A DNA stretch of 64,000 nt, taken from positions 62,001-126,000 of the forward strand of contig JAHCID010000006.1 in the NCBI GenBank assembly GCA_026129405.1, read 5' to 3'. Under the pieces are notes generated by a model. The model was not told the DNA's origin. It made no database searches and was given only the letters and a program-made list of their open reading frames with translations. Position numbers and translations under genes: made by a program. Position 1 is the stretch's first letter; each line of letters starts with the position of its first letter. Positions 31,916-42,433 of this stretch are shown piece after piece. This DNA comes from a bacterium (lineage in GTDB: Bacteria > Desulfobacterota > Binatia > DP-6).

Positions 31916-32039
31916 GGCGCGGCAACCTGCGGGAATCGGAGCATGCGCGTCGGGAAAAAGAACGACTGAACGAGGGGGATGCGATACGGCGGGATGGGCG
32001 ACAAGCCCGCGCCGAAGTTATGGAAGCCCCCCCAGGGTG

Positions 32040-33020
32040 TCAAGCTGGATCGTGGCCGCCGCCGAGCGCGCGCAGGCCCTCGACGAGCGCCCGGAGGTCC
32101 GCGGGCCACGGCGCGGCGATCTCCATCGCCTCGCCGCTTCCGGGATGCCGGAAGCGCAGCGCTTCTGCATGCAGTGCTTGCCGGGGACAGGCGCCGAGAA
32201 CGGCGGCGACCCGTGCGGACACGCCGGCCGTCCGAAGGCGGTCGCCGCCGTACACGCGATCGGCGGCGATGGGATGCCCGAGCGACGCCAGGTGCACGCG
32301 TAGCTGGTGCGTTCGCCCCGTCTCCGGCACCAGCGCGACCAGCGTCGCGCCGGGCAGATACTCCAGCACCTCCCAACGCGTCACCGCGGCCCGCCCCCCC
32401 TCGCGGACGACGCGCATCCGTTTGCGGTCGACGACGTCGCGCGCGATCGCCCGATCGACGGTGCCGCGCGCCGGCGCGAGCCGGCCGTGCACGACCGCGA
32501 CGTAGCGCTTCGACAGCGTGCGCTTGCGGAATTGTCGCGCGAGGTACTCGTGCGCGCGCGGCGTGCGCGCGACGACGAGCACGCCGGACGTGTCGCGGTC
32601 GAGCCGATGTACGATGCCCGGGCGCGCGGGATCGCCGCCCTCGAGTGCGCCGAGCCGATGCAGCAGCGCATTCACCACCGTACCCGTCCGTGCCCCGGGC
32701 GCCGGATGGACGACCATTCCCGGTGCCTTGTCGAGCGCGACGAGATGCGCGTCCTCGAACAGCACCGAGAGCGGCAGCGCTTCGGCAAGCAGCGTCGAGG
32801 GGGGCGGCGGGGGCACGAGAGCGACGACGCGCTCGCCGCCGCGCAGCGTGTACGACGCCCGCCGCGCCCGGCCGTCTACGGTCACCCGCTCGGCGAGCAG
32901 CAGCTGCTGCGCCCGCGAGCGAGTGCCCACCGCGGGCAACCCGCCGAGGAATCGGTCGAGCCGCTCGCCGACGGCCGCCGGCGGGACCACCACCTCGACC
33001 CGCTCGTCCGTGGCGTCCAC
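32040..33020 (-). CDS. rluD: Ribosomal large-subunit pseudouridine synthase, RluD type
   Basis: Modifies 23S rRNA uridines near helix 69. It has 326 residues from GTG 33020. An N-terminal S4 RNA-binding domain (about 15-65) precedes the catalytic domain with the essential Asp in HRLDRDTSGVLVVA (about 141-154) and ETGRTHQLRVHL (about 240). RluD is the best guess among the RluA family, by the S4 domain. It lies 8 nt after ribF and 124 nt before rho. Confidence 0.9.
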   Translation of the reverse strand: MDATDERVEVVVPPAAVGERLDRFLGGLPAVGTRSRAQQLLLAERVTVDGRARRASYTLRGGERVVALVPPPPPSTLLAEALPLSVLFEDAHLVALDKAPGMVVHPAPGARTGTVVNALLHRLGALEGGDPARPGIVHRLDRDTSGVLVVARTPRAHEYLARQFRKRTLSKRYVAVVHGRLAPARGTVDRAIARDVVDRKRMRVVREGGRAAVTRWEVLEYLPGATLVALVPETGRTHQLRVHLASLGHPIAADRVYGGDRLRTAGVSARVAAVLGACPRQALHAEALRFRHPGSGEAMEIAAPWPADLRALVEGLRALGGGHDPA

Positions 33021-33028
33021 CGGACTCG

Positions 33029-33976
33029 TCAGGTGCCCGTGCCGAGCACGCCGCGCGCCTGCGCCACGTCGGCCGCGATCTGGGCCTGCAGGGCCTCGAC
33101 GCCGGCGAAGCGCTGCTCGCCGCGCAGGCGCGCGACGAGCTCGACCGCAAGCCAGCGCCCGTAGAGATCGCCGTCGAAGTCGAGCAGGTACGCCTCGACC
33201 GTGTGCCGCAGACCACCGAAGGTCGGGCGGACGCCGACGTTCATGACGGCGGACCGTGTCGTGCCGTCGAGCCGTGCCCGCACCGCGTAGACGCCGTCAG
33301 GCGGCAGGAGGACCCCGGGCTTCAGGTGCAGGTTCGCGGTCGGAAAGCCGAGGGTCCGGCCGCGGCGATCGCCCGCCATGACCCGTCCCCGCAGCACGTG
33401 CGGGCGGCCGAGCAGCTCGGCGGCGCGTCCGACGTCGCCCGCAGCCAGCTCCCGGCGCAGCGCGGTGCTGCTCACCTCGGCACCGGCTGCGGTCACGGGG
33501 CCTACGTCCTCGACCGTGAACCCATGCCGCGCGCCGAGCATGCGCAGCGTGTCCACCGTGCCTTCGCGGCGTCGCCCGAAGCTGACGTTGTGCCCCACGA
33601 CGACGTGGACCACCGCGAGACGTGGGAGCAGGAAGTCGGTGACGAAGGCCTCGGCACCGACGGCGGCGAAAGCGGGGGTGAAGCGGCGCACGACGGCGAG
33701 ATCGACCCCGAGGTCGCAAAAGCGCTCGAGCCGATCGTGCAGCGGCTGGATACGCGCCGACGCCCGCTCCGGAGCGAGCACGGCCACCGGGTGCGGATGA
33801 AAGGTCAGGACGGCGGCGGCAGCGGCGCGCGAACGCGCCTCGTCCACGGCGCGGCAGATGATCGCCTCGTGCCCACGATGGACCCCGTCGAAGTTCCCCA
33901 GGGTCAGCACCACCGGGCCGAGCCGTGGCGACACGTGCTCGAGATGGCGGACGACCCGCATCGGTCCGGCCTTCAT
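33029..33976 (-). CDS. ribF: Bifunctional riboflavin kinase / FMN adenylyltransferase
   Basis: Makes FMN and FAD from riboflavin. It has 315 residues. The N-terminal adenylyltransferase domain has TLGNFDGVHRGHEAII (about 24-39) and TFHPHPVAVL (about 57-66). The C-terminal kinase domain has GRTLGFPTANL (about 195-205) and NVGVRPTF. Start ATG 33976 is chosen; ATG 33961 is also plausible. It lies between the Tol-Pal genes and rluD in the same direction. Confidence 0.95.
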   Translation of the reverse strand: MKAGPMRVVRHLEHVSPRLGPVVLTLGNFDGVHRGHEAIICRAVDEARSRAAAAAVLTFHPHPVAVLAPERASARIQPLHDRLERFCDLGVDLAVVRRFTPAFAAVGAEAFVTDFLLPRLAVVHVVVGHNVSFGRRREGTVDTLRMLGARHGFTVEDVGPVTAAGAEVSSTALRRELAAGDVGRAAELLGRPHVLRGRVMAGDRRGRTLGFPTANLHLKPGVLLPPDGVYAVRARLDGTTRSAVMNVGVRPTFGGLRHTVEAYLLDFDGDLYGRWLAVELVARLRGEQRFAGVEALQAQIAADVAQARGVLGTGT

Positions 33977-34007
33977 AGCCCAGCGATCGGGGCCTTTGAA
34001 GGATCGC

Positions 34008-34844
34008 CTACTGGTCGATCTCGGAGAGCTTCTGGCGCGCCTGCGCGGCCTCGGGCGAGTTCGGGTAGTCACGGATCAGCTTGCCGAGGGCGAGACGGGC
34101 GTCGGGCGTGTCGCCGATCTGGAGGAAGAGGTTGCCCTGCTGCCAGAGCGCGGCCGGCGCCTTGTCGCTCTTTGGATAGCGCGTGACCACGTCGTAGAAC
34201 TTCGAGATCGCCTGGTTCTGGTCGCCGCGGGCGGCGTAGCAGCGGGCCGCCCAGTAGAGCGCGTTGTCGGCGAGTGCCGAACCCTTCGACTTGGACGCGA
34301 TCCCGTTCAGCTGCGGAACCGACGACACGCAGTCCTTGCGCGCGACGCCGTCGAGCGCCGCGAGGTATTCGGCCTTCTCCGGCACGTTCATGGTGCCGAC
34401 CGCGGCCTGCTCCTGCGCCACGTCGCGGGCCCAGGCGTCGTCGACCGGCGGCCGCGCGGGCGGTGGGATCGTCGTGGGCGGCGTCTGCGCGGCGATCTCG
34501 GGCGGCGCCGTATCGTCGCCCGGCAGCGCGACGTCGGGCGGAACCGGCGTCTCGCCGGTGAGGGCTTCCGACGGGTGTCCCGCGCGCTCGCGCTCGAGCG
34601 TCGCGAGGCGTTGCTCGAGAAGCGCGACGCGGTCGTCGCCGCCGCGCGCGCGTCCGCCTCCGCCCTCGTCGACGTCGGCGCGCAGCCGCTCGACCTCGCG
34701 CCGGAGCTGATCGATCGCCTTGCGCTGCTCGTTCAGCATCGCCCGGACGCGACGATCCTGCTGGAGAAGGTCGGCCCGCGTGGCACAACCCGACGCGACG
34801 GCCGCGAGCAACGCCGCGACCAGCGCCAGGCGCGGCGACGTCAT
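34008..34844 (-). CDS. cpoB: Cell division coordinator CpoB (YbgF-type Tol-associated TPR protein)
   Basis: A periplasmic partner of TolA/PBP1B that couples outer-membrane constriction to peptidoglycan synthesis. It has 278 residues. The signal sequence ends in a lipobox-like VASGC (about 16-20), so a lipoprotein is likely. A coiled-coil trimerisation segment (about 24-85), a Pro/Ala-rich linker and three C-terminal TPRs (about 170-278, ALADNALYWAARCYAARGD, KAPAALWQQGNLFLQIGD) follow. It starts inside the pal stop (4-nt overlap). Confidence 0.92.
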   Translation of the reverse strand: MTSPRLALVAALLAAVASGCATRADLLQQDRRVRAMLNEQRKAIDQLRREVERLRADVDEGGGGRARGGDDRVALLEQRLATLERERAGHPSEALTGETPVPPDVALPGDDTAPPEIAAQTPPTTIPPPARPPVDDAWARDVAQEQAAVGTMNVPEKAEYLAALDGVARKDCVSSVPQLNGIASKSKGSALADNALYWAARCYAARGDQNQAISKFYDVVTRYPKSDKAPAALWQQGNLFLQIGDTPDARLALGKLIRDYPNSPEAAQARQKLSEIDQ

Positions 34845-35374
34845 TGGCCGAGGACGACGAAGTGCACGCGCCGATTGCGCGCCCAACACGATTCCGTTTC
34901 CTCCTGGCAGAGGGGAAGCTCCTTACCGTAGCTGATGGTCGAGATGCGATCCGGTGCGACGCCGTGCCCGATCAGCCAATCCTTGACCGACTTCGCACGC
35001 TTGGCGCCGAGCGCGAGGTTGTACTCGATCGTCCCGCGGCTGTCACAGTGCCCCTCGAGCTCGACCTTCGCGCGCGGGTTCTGCTGGAGCCAGTCGAGGT
35101 TCTGCTCGAGCACGGAAGTTTCGCCAGGCTCGACGTCGTCGCTGTCGTAGCCGAAGTTGACGTCCTTGAGGATGCCGTCTTCCTCGGGCGCCAGTCCCTT
35201 CTGCGCGCGACCGAGGCTCGAGCCACCGGCGAGACCTTCCTCGCCCATGCCGTAGGTGGAGTCCGGACCGCCGACGCCATCTTCCGGACCGGGGCCCTTC
35301 TTCTTGCACGCGCCGACGAGCGGCACGCACAGGCAGAGCGTCACGAGCAAGATCGAGCTGCGCCGCCTCATCAT
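34841..35374 (-). CDS. pal: Peptidoglycan-associated lipoprotein
   Basis: An outer-membrane lipoprotein binding peptidoglycan and TolB. It has 177 residues. The lipobox is VGAC (about 20-23), followed by a Gly-rich linker. The OmpA-like domain contains VELEGHCDSRGTIEYNLALG (about 104-123) and ISTISYGKELPLC. Start ATG 35374 lies 8 nt after AGAGG; GTG 35380 and ATG 35371 are alternatives. The gene begins 12 nt after the tolB stop. Confidence 0.96.
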   Translation of the reverse strand: MMRRRSSILLVTLCLCVPLVGACKKKGPGPEDGVGGPDSTYGMGEEGLAGGSSLGRAQKGLAPEEDGILKDVNFGYDSDDVEPGETSVLEQNLDWLQQNPRAKVELEGHCDSRGTIEYNLALGAKRAKSVKDWLIGHGVAPDRISTISYGKELPLCQEETESCWARNRRVHFVVLGQ

Positions 35375-35386
35375 TCCCACATCCTC

Positions 35387-36700
35387 TCAGTCCATCCGCC
35401 GCGACCAGTTGGGCGACGTATCATCGCCCGCTCCGGTGGTCAATTCTTTCTGGACCCGTCCATCACGATCGGCGAGCCACAACTTGCGTCCGCGACCGCG
35501 CGTCGACGAGAACACGAGATAGCGACCGTCGGGCGCCCACGACGGATCCTCGTTGCTGCCGCTCGACGTGATCGCGCGGCCCGCGCCGCTGCCGTCGGCC
35601 GGCGCGACGACGATCTGGAATCCACCACCGCCGCGCATCGCGTAGGCGATGTAGTCGCCCTTCGGCGACCAGGACGGCGAGGTGTTGTAGTTGCCGAGCC
35701 GCGATACGCGCCGCGGCTCGCCGCCGTCGACCGACATCGCATAGATCTGCGGCGCGCCGCCGCGCGCCGAGCAGAAGACGAAGCGCCGACCGTCGGGCGC
35801 CCAGGACGGCGAGACGTCGATGCCCCAATGATCCGTCAGGCGGCGCACGACCGCGCCGGAGCGATCGACGAGGTAGATGTCCGAGTTGCCCGCCTCCTCG
35901 CGAACCGCGAGCAACCTGGTGCCGTCGGGCGACCAGGCGCCGCCGATCCAGGTTCCACCGCCGGCGATCAGACGCGACACGCCGCGCGTCGCCAGATCGA
36001 CCTGGAACAGCTTCGGCTGGTGCTCGCTGTAGGCGGTGAAGAGGATCGCGCGCAGGTCCGGGCGCCAGCTCGGGGCGACGACGAGCGAGCGCACGTTCGT
36101 GACCTTCGTCGGCGCCGTCTGGTCGAAGGTGTACGTATAGATCTCCTTCAGCGGACCGCCGCGCGTGCTGGTGAGGGTGATCTTCGAATCGAAAGGCCCG
36201 CGCTCGCCCGTCATCAGCTCGAGGATGCCGTCGGCCATCCGGTGCGCCATGCGCGGCAGATCGGCACGGGCGCCCGAGAAGCGCCGGCTCACCTGCGGGA
36301 CGTCCCGGCGCTCCGCGACGTCGAAGAGCCGCACCTCGACGGTGATCGTGTCGCCGGAGACCGCGACCGTGCCCTTCACCACCTCGGCCGCGCCGATGGC
36401 GGCCCAGCCGACGAAGTCGGTGGTCTCGGCCGTCACGCCGGCGGTCCGGGAATCTTCCACGAAGGTCTTCGGATCGACCAGGCGGAAGTAGCCGGAGAGG
36501 TCGAGGTCGCGCGAGAGCACGCGCGCGAACTCGCGGCCGAGCGCGCCACCCGCGTCGCCGCCGGCGTCCTTCAGCGGCATCACCGCGATCGGGAAGGCCT
36601 CGCTGCCGGGACCGAAGATGGATCCCGTGACCACGGCGTCAGTGCGCATCGCCACACCGAGCACCAGCGTCATCACCACGAACCAGCGACGGAACGTCAT
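35387..36700 (-). CDS. tolB: Tol-Pal system beta-propeller protein TolB
   Basis: A periplasmic protein linking TolA to Pal. It has 437 residues. An N-terminal signal peptide (about 1-22) is followed by the TolB N-domain (about 30-160) and a six-bladed propeller made of WD-like repeats such as [13 protein letters not shown] and [15 protein letters not shown] (about 210-430). It overlaps tolA by 4 nt. Confidence 0.97.
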   Translation of the reverse strand: MTFRRWFVVMTLVLGVAMRTDAVVTGSIFGPGSEAFPIAVMPLKDAGGDAGGALGREFARVLSRDLDLSGYFRLVDPKTFVEDSRTAGVTAETTDFVGWAAIGAAEVVKGTVAVSGDTITVEVRLFDVAERRDVPQVSRRFSGARADLPRMAHRMADGILELMTGERGPFDSKITLTSTRGGPLKEIYTYTFDQTAPTKVTNVRSLVVAPSWRPDLRAILFTAYSEHQPKLFQVDLATRGVSRLIAGGGTWIGGAWSPDGTRLLAVREEAGNSDIYLVDRSGAVVRRLTDHWGIDVSPSWAPDGRRFVFCSARGGAPQIYAMSVDGGEPRRVSRLGNYNTSPSWSPKGDYIAYAMRGGGGFQIVVAPADGSGAGRAITSSGSNEDPSWAPDGRYLVFSSTRGRGRKLWLADRDGRVQKELTTGAGDDTSPNWSRRMD

Positions 36701-37976
36701 CCCGTACCCTGCCCTCCTTCTTCGGAATGGAACTCGATCAGGAACTCGCGAAACTCGTTCTTGTAGCGCGGCGGCGGCGGCGGCAGCGGATTCGCGCGCT
36801 GCACGGCCCGCGTCGCCGAGAGATCGTAGGTCTGATCGCCCGACGGCTGCACCAGCCGCACGGCGCTGATGACGCCGTCGGGCCCGATCTGGAACTGGAC
36901 CTTGGCGACGAGCCCCGGCCGCCGGATCGGATTCGCCCACACGCCCTTCACCGTCGCGACCACGCGCTGACGATAGGCAAGGAACTCGACCCCGGTCGCC
37001 TGCCCACCGCCGCCCCCGTCACCGCCCGCTCCCATCGGCCCCTCGGCCGGCTTGCCCCCCAACCCACCGCCCTCGCCGGCGCGTGAGCGCCAACGCTCCG
37101 CCGCGGCGGCGTACGCGTCGCTCGCGCCCTCGCCTGCCCCGGCCGCCCCGGCCCCGGCGGCGACCGCGGGCTTCTTGCCCGCGTCGGCGGCCGCGGACGT
37201 CGGGGTGGCCGGCCGGGCGGACGTCTCGGGCTTCACATCCGGCTTCGAGGCGGCGGAGGTCGATGGCTTCGACGCGTCGGGCTTCGCCGTCTCCGTCGGC
37301 CTGGGCGCGTCCGCCTTCTTCGCGTCGGGCGTCGCTGCCGGCGCGGGCTTCGGTTCGGGTTTCGCCGCGGCCTTGGGCTCGGGCTTCGGTTGTGGCTTGG
37401 GCTCGGGCTTGGGCTCGGGCTTGGGTTCCGGCTTCGGCTCGGGCTTGGGTTCCGGCTTGGGTTCGGGTTTGGGTTCCGGCTTCGGTTCGGGCTTGGGCGC
37501 CGGCTTCGGCTCGGGCTTGGGCGCCGGCGTTGGCTCAGGCTTCGATGCCGGCTCCGGCCGGGGCGGTGGCGCGACCTGCTCGGGCGGCTTCGGCGCCGCG
37601 GGCTCGGGCTTCGCCACCGGCGGAGCGGGCGGCTCAGGCGCCGCGACCGGCGGCTCGGCGGCTCGCGGCGCCGGCGTACCGGCGGCGCCGGGCTCGGCGT
37701 CACGGTCGGCTTCGCGCTGGCGCTGCCGGCAGTCTTGCGCGGCGGCGCCCCCGGCTCGCGATCGAGCGGGCCTGCCGCAAGCCGTCCGCCGAGCGACGCG
37801 CCGTCCATGAGCTCGACCGTGTAGGCGGTCAGCGGACGCGAGCGCAGCGGCGTCAGCAGCTGCGCGACGACGATCACGAGGAGCACGGCGACGTGACCCG
37901 CCGCCGAGACCCCCATCATGCGCGTGTACTGCGGGTCCCACTCCGGAGCGAGCCGCAGCGGCCGGGGGCGCGCCAC
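36697..37976 (-). pseudogene. tolA: TolA/TonB-type energy transducer, frame broken once
   Basis: The trans-envelope protein that passes proton-motive energy from TolQR to TolB-Pal. The N-terminal frame begins [14 protein letters not shown] at 37976 and has one membrane helix ([13 protein letters not shown]). The C-terminal frame has an (E/A)PKP repeat stalk and a TonB/TolA C-terminal domain ([18 protein letters not shown] ... [13 protein letters not shown]). The two frames are offset by one base. The switch must lie near 37680-37710, in a GC-only run: the sum 1280 nt is one short of a multiple of three. Since all neighbours are intact, a single-base assembly error is the simplest explanation; real inactivation or programmed frameshifting are alternatives. 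Confidence 0.85.
37370..37543 (-). repeat. EPKP-coding short tandem repeat in tolA
   Basis: A 12-nt-type repeat, encoding Glu-Pro-Lys-Pro about a dozen times, with Ala and Gln variants. It forms the extended periplasmic stalk, as in many TonB/TolA proteins. Such repeats vary in copy number and are a hot spot for assembly error. Confidence 0.9.
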
Positions 37977-37979
37977 GTC

Positions 37980-38399
37980 TCACCTCGCGTCGGGCGGCGG
38001 CTCGGTGACGAGGCCGACCCGCTGCATGCCGGCGTCGCGGACCGCGGCCATGGCGCGCATGACGTCGCCATACGGCACGGCCTGATCGGCACGCACGTAG
38101 ATGGTGCGGTCGGGACGGGCGGCGGCGATCGCCTGCAGCTTCTCCGTCAGCTGCGGCAGCGCATACGGCGTGTCGTTGAGATACACCTCGCCCGTCCGCG
38201 CGACGTTGACGACGAGCTGCTCCTCCTCGCCCGCGAGCGGAGCCGCGGCGACCTTGGGCAGGTCGATAGGCACGCCCTGCTGGAGGATGGGCGCGGTCAC
38301 CATGAAGATGACGAGGAGCACCAGCATCACGTCGACCAGCGGGGTGACGTTGATGTCGGAGATCGCGCCGCCGCTCTCGCCCTGCGATCCGAACGCCAT
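37980..38399 (-). CDS. tolR: Biopolymer transport protein TolR/ExbD
   Basis: The proton-channel partner of TolQ. It has 139 residues. One N-terminal membrane helix carries the channel aspartate in [17 protein letters not shown] (about 20-36), followed by a periplasmic domain ([30 protein letters not shown]). It lies 3 nt before the tolA start and 3 nt after tolQ. Confidence 0.95.
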   Translation of the reverse strand: MAFGSQGESGGAISDINVTPLVDVMLVLLVIFMVTAPILQQGVPIDLPKVAAAPLAGEEEQLVVNVARTGEVYLNDTPYALPQLTEKLQAIAAARPDRTIYVRADQAVPYGDVMRAMAAVRDAGMQRVGLVTEPPPDAR

Positions 38400-38402
38400 G
38401 CT

Positions 38403-39170
<768 letters not shown>

Positions 39171-39265
39171 GCACCGTGCGGCCGCGTGCCGCCCCTCCCC
39201 ACACCAACGTGCGACCGTCCTACCGAAGGGGTCCGAAGGCGTCAAATTCCTGGCGTTTCGTTTTC

Positions 39266-39294
39266 TTGACCGCCTCCTGCACGCGTGGGATACG
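39266..39294 (+). promoter_or_regulatory. Predicted pgk promoter
   Basis: TTGACC (39266-39271) and GATACG (39289-39294) are separated by exactly 17 nt. The pgk ATG follows the -10 by 13 nt and has no Shine-Dalgarno, so the transcript is probably leaderless or nearly so. Confidence 0.6.
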
Positions 39295-39307
39295 GACCGA
39301 TCCCGCC

Positions 39308-40483
39308 ATGCGCACGCTCGACCAGGTCGACGTCACCGGCAAGCGCGTGTTCGTCCGCGTCGACTTCAACGTCCCGCTGCAGGATGGGCGTGTGACCGAT
39401 GCGACGCGAATCACGGCCACCCTGCCGACGCTGCGCGCGCTGCTCGATCGCGGCGCGGCGCTCGTCCTGGCGTCGCATCTCGGCCGTCCGAAGGGGAAGC
39501 GCAACCCCGACTACTCGCTGGCGCCGGTGGTCGCCGTGCTCGCGAAGGAGCTGGGGCGCGAGGTCCGGCTCGCCCCCGACTGCGTCGGCGCCGAGACCGA
39601 AGCGCTGGCGAGCGCACTGAATCCCGGCGACGTCCTCCTGCTGGAGAACCTGCGCTTCCACGCCGAGGAGGAGAAGAACGACCCCGCCTTCGCCGCCCGG
39701 CTCGCGACGCTCGCCGACGTCTACGTGAACGACGCCTTCGGCGCCGCGCACCGCGCGCACGCCTCGACCGAAGGCATCGCGCGGCTGATGCCGCAGCGCG
39801 CGGCCGGCCTGCTGCTGGCGCGCGAGGTCGCGGTGCTGGGTCGGCTGCTCGCCGCGCCCGAGAAGCCCTTCGTCGCGATCCTCGGCGGCGCCAAGGTCTC
39901 CGACAAGATCGCCGTCATCGAGCATCTCCTCGGCCGCGTGCAGACCCTCGTCATCGGCGGGGCGATGGCCTACACGTTCCTGCGCGCGCAGGGGAAGCCG
40001 ATCGGCCGCTCCCGCGTCGAGGAGGACCGCATCGAGCTGGCGCGCGAGACGCTGGCGCGCGCCCGGCAGGCCGGCGTCGACCTGCTGCTACCGTCGGACC
40101 ACCTCGCCGCCGACAAACCCGAAGCCGGCGCCACGACACAGATCGTCTCCGCCGACGCCTTTCCCGACGACCTCCTCGGCGTCGACATCGGCCCTGACAC
40201 CGCGAAGCGTTACGGCGACGTGGTGGCGGCGGCCCGCACGGTCCTCTGGAACGGCCCCATGGGCATCTTCGAGATCGACGCCTTCGCCCAGGGCACGATG
40301 GCGATCGCCGAGGCGCTGGCGCGCTGCACGGGCACCACCGTCGTCGGCGGCGGCGACTCGGTGGCGGCGCTCGCACGCGCCGGCAAGAGCGACGCGGTGA
40401 CGCACGTGTCGACCGGCGGGGGCGCGTCGCTCGAGTTCCTCGAGGGCAAGACGCTGCCCGGCGTGGCGGCACTGGAGGACTGA
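39308..40483 (+). CDS. pgk: Phosphoglycerate kinase
   Basis: A glycolytic ATP-forming enzyme. It has 391 residues. [14 protein letters not shown] (about 14-27), [26 protein letters not shown] and the nucleotide-domain motif NGPMGIFE and [10 protein letters not shown] are all present. Start ATG 39308; no SD is visible. tpiA begins 1 nt after the stop, so pgk-tpiA-secG form an operon. Confidence 0.98.
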   Translation: MRTLDQVDVTGKRVFVRVDFNVPLQDGRVTDATRITATLPTLRALLDRGAALVLASHLGRPKGKRNPDYSLAPVVAVLAKELGREVRLAPDCVGAETEALASALNPGDVLLLENLRFHAEEEKNDPAFAARLATLADVYVNDAFGAAHRAHASTEGIARLMPQRAAGLLLAREVAVLGRLLAAPEKPFVAILGGAKVSDKIAVIEHLLGRVQTLVIGGAMAYTFLRAQGKPIGRSRVEEDRIELARETLARARQAGVDLLLPSDHLAADKPEAGATTQIVSADAFPDDLLGVDIGPDTAKRYGDVVAAARTVLWNGPMGIFEIDAFAQGTMAIAEALARCTGTTVVGGGDSVAALARAGKSDAVTHVSTGGGASLEFLEGKTLPGVAALED

Positions 40484-40484
40484 C

Positions 40485-41249
40485 GTGGCGCGCGTCCCGA
40501 TGCTCGCCGGCAACTGGAAGATGCACGGCACGCGCACCGAAGCGACGGCGCTCGCCGGTGCGCTCGCGCAGCGGGTCGGCCGGGTGCAGAGCCGCGAGGT
40601 GGTGATCGCCCCGCCCTTCACCGCGCTCTCGGCGGCGGCCGACGCGATCCGCGGCACGGCCATCCGCCTCGCGGCGCAGAACGTCCACGGCGAGCCGAAG
40701 GGCGCGTTCACCGGCGAGGTGTCGGCGGCCATGCTGGTCGAGGCCGGCTGCTCGCACGTCATCGTCGGCCACTCCGAGCGCCGCCAGCACTTCGGCGAGA
40801 CCGACGCGAGCGTCAATGCGCGCGTCCTCGGCGCGCTCGGCGCCGCGCTCACGCCGATCGTCTGCGTCGGCGAGACGCTCGCCGAGCGCGAGGCGGGCAC
40901 CACCGACACGATCGTCGCACGCCAGGTGCGCGGCGGCCTTGCAGGCCTCACGCCCGAGCAGGTCGACGCCTGCGTGATCGCCTACGAGCCGGTCTGGGCG
41001 ATCGGCACCGGCCGCACCGCGACCCCGGACCAGGCCCAGGACGTGCACGCCGCCATCCGCGCGCTCCTCGCCGACCTCACAGGCGCGGCGGTGGCGTCCC
41101 GCGTCCGCATCCTGTACGGCGGCAGCGTCAAGCCCGACAACATCGATACCCTCATGGCCCAGCCCGACATCGACGGTGCGCTCGTCGGCGGGGCCAGCCT
41201 CGACGCCGAGGGATTCGCCCGCATCGTGGAGTTCCAGGAGCCGCAATGA
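40485..41249 (+). CDS. tpiA: Triosephosphate isomerase
   Basis: Interconverts glyceraldehyde-3-phosphate and dihydroxyacetone phosphate. It has 254 residues from GTG 40485. GNWKMHGT (about 7-14), [15 protein letters not shown] (catalytic His near 96), [11 protein letters not shown] (catalytic Glu near 167) and [10 protein letters not shown] are complete. It overlaps secG by 4 nt. Confidence 0.98.
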   Translation: MARVPMLAGNWKMHGTRTEATALAGALAQRVGRVQSREVVIAPPFTALSAAADAIRGTAIRLAAQNVHGEPKGAFTGEVSAAMLVEAGCSHVIVGHSERRQHFGETDASVNARVLGALGAALTPIVCVGETLAEREAGTTDTIVARQVRGGLAGLTPEQVDACVIAYEPVWAIGTGRTATPDQAQDVHAAIRALLADLTGAAVASRVRILYGGSVKPDNIDTLMAQPDIDGALVGGASLDAEGFARIVEFQEPQ

Positions 41250-41731
41250 GCTACGTGTTGTTCTCGTACGTCGTCCCGACCATCCACATCCTCACCTGCG
41301 TGCTGCTGGTGGTCGTGGTGCTGCTCCAGACGGGCAAGGGCGCCGACATGGGTGCCGTCTTCGGCGGCGGCAGCAGCCAGACGTTCTTCGGCTCGAGCGG
41401 CGCCGGCAACTTTCTCACCAAGCTCACCACCGGTGGTGCGATCGTCTTCATGCTGACGTCGCTCATCCTCACCCACGGCCAGGCGGGCCCCCTGGCAGTC
41501 GAGGGTGACGTCGGAGGCGAGGATCCGCACCCCGCGCGTCCAGGTGCAGGACGGATCGAGGTGCGAGCTCAGCGTGACGTCGACCCGCTCGTTCGCGTGG
41601 CTGCAATCGATCAGTTGCGACCCCGGGTCCGGCGTCGCCCAGGCCGGCGCCACGAGCGCCAGCGCGACCAGCCCCCCCATCCCGAACGAGAACGCGCGCA
41701 TCCCCTGCCGCTAGGGGGGCGGCGCGAGTGA
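41246..41731 (+). CDS. secG: Preprotein translocase subunit SecG with an aberrant C-terminal tail
   Basis: The accessory SecYEG membrane subunit. Residues 1-76 are a normal SecG: two membrane helices (about 8-28 and 63-76), the QTGKGADMGAVFGGGSSQTFFG loop region, and IVFMLTSLIL. After about residue 76 the frame continues for 85 more residues of Arg/Pro-rich sequence unlike SecG, which is the antisense of a broken beta-helix gene (41480-41701). The natural C-terminus therefore appears replaced at about 41475-41490. SecG tails tolerate variation, so the protein may still work. Confidence 0.8.
   Translation: MSYVLFSYVVPTIHILTCVLLVVVVLLQTGKGADMGAVFGGGSSQTFFGSSGAGNFLTKLTTGGAIVFMLTSLILTHGQAGPLAVEGDVGGEDPHPARPGAGRIEVRAQRDVDPLVRVAAIDQLRPRVRRRPGRRHERQRDQPPHPERERAHPLPLGGRRE
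41480..41701 (-). pseudogene. N-terminal fragment of a secreted beta-helix-type protein
   Basis: From ATG 41701 the minus strand encodes a good signal peptide (FSFGMGGLVALALVAPAWA, cut near 22), then a short segment ending in ASDVTLDCQGARL. That is the usual first coil of right-handed parallel beta-helix proteins of the VTLDCQG type. The homology stops abruptly at about 41480, where the reverse strand is secG. The rest of the gene is absent from the window. It is a remnant from rearrangement, or the mark of a mis-joined assembly. Confidence 0.6.
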
Positions 41732-41845
41732 GTCAAGCCGTAACGAGCCAAACCGCCGCCACCCGCGCCTCATCGGCGCCGTCGCCGACCTCGTCTTGAC
41801 GCCCGCCAGCCCCGCCGCTATTTCCGTCACCTCCGACGCGCCCAC

Positions 41846-41928
41846 GCGAAAGTGGCGGAATGGCAGACGCGCTAGATTGAGGGGCTAGTGGGGTAACACC
41901 CGTGGGGGTTCAAGTCCCCCTCCTCGCA
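41846..41928 (+). tRNA. tRNA-Leu (anticodon GAG)
   Basis: A type II tRNA with a long variable arm. The 5' part GCGAAAGTGGCGGAATGGCAGACGC and the T arm GGGGGTTCAAGTCCCCC are typical of tRNA-Leu. The anticodon loop TTGAGGG gives GAG. The anticodon stem CTAGA/GCTAG shows one A-G mismatch at its loop end, and the acceptor stem has A-C mismatches (one also occurs in E. coli tRNA-Leu). CCA is not encoded. Confidence 0.9.
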
Positions 41929-42433
41929 CTCATCACGCCGCCCGGGTCGACGGCGCCCTCCCCGTCGATCCCCGCGCGCCGCGGCGCGCGTTCCGTCGCG
42001 ACGCTCGAGGCGGCGCGGTCGCCTCCGCCATGCGCGTTCCCGACAGCGACGGACGGGCGCATCCGGCGTCCCGGCGAAGACCTCGCCCTACGACGCGACG
42101 CGCGCGTGCCGGGCGCACTACGCAGGCCTGCTCGAAGAGCGTCGACGCGGCGCCGCTCGACGCGGGCCCCGCGCACCTCGGCTTACGGTGGGACCCGCAC
42201 GACGTGATCGTCGCCCCGGTGCCTGCTCGAGTGCCTGACAGGAGCATCTCGATCCCAGTCACTGCCCCTTGTCCGAGCACGGACTACAGCCTCGCGGGTC
42301 AAGACTTCCGCACGCCCGTCAAGCTCGTCCGAAGGTACCTGCCACCTTCCACCGATTCGTGACGGACGCCCGGCCGGCAGGTTTCCCTGGCCGCGTTCAC
42401 GAAAAACGCAGAATCCTCGTCCGAGGTGTGAGA
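41929..42433. other. Gene-poor stretch downstream of tRNA-Leu
   Basis: About 500 nt with no convincing gene, repeat or direct copy of the tRNA 3' end that would mark an integrated island. Short Arg-rich open frames occur on both strands, as expected by chance at this GC content. Confidence 0.5.

Noticed and set aside
37052-37810. A plus-strand Gly/Ser-rich repeat frame resembling a PE-PGRS-like protein
   Set aside because: It is the antisense of the EPKP-coding repeat of tolA.
41929-42433. Integrated element downstream of tRNA-Leu
   Set aside because: No integrase, no direct repeat of the tRNA 3' end and no IS sequence were seen.
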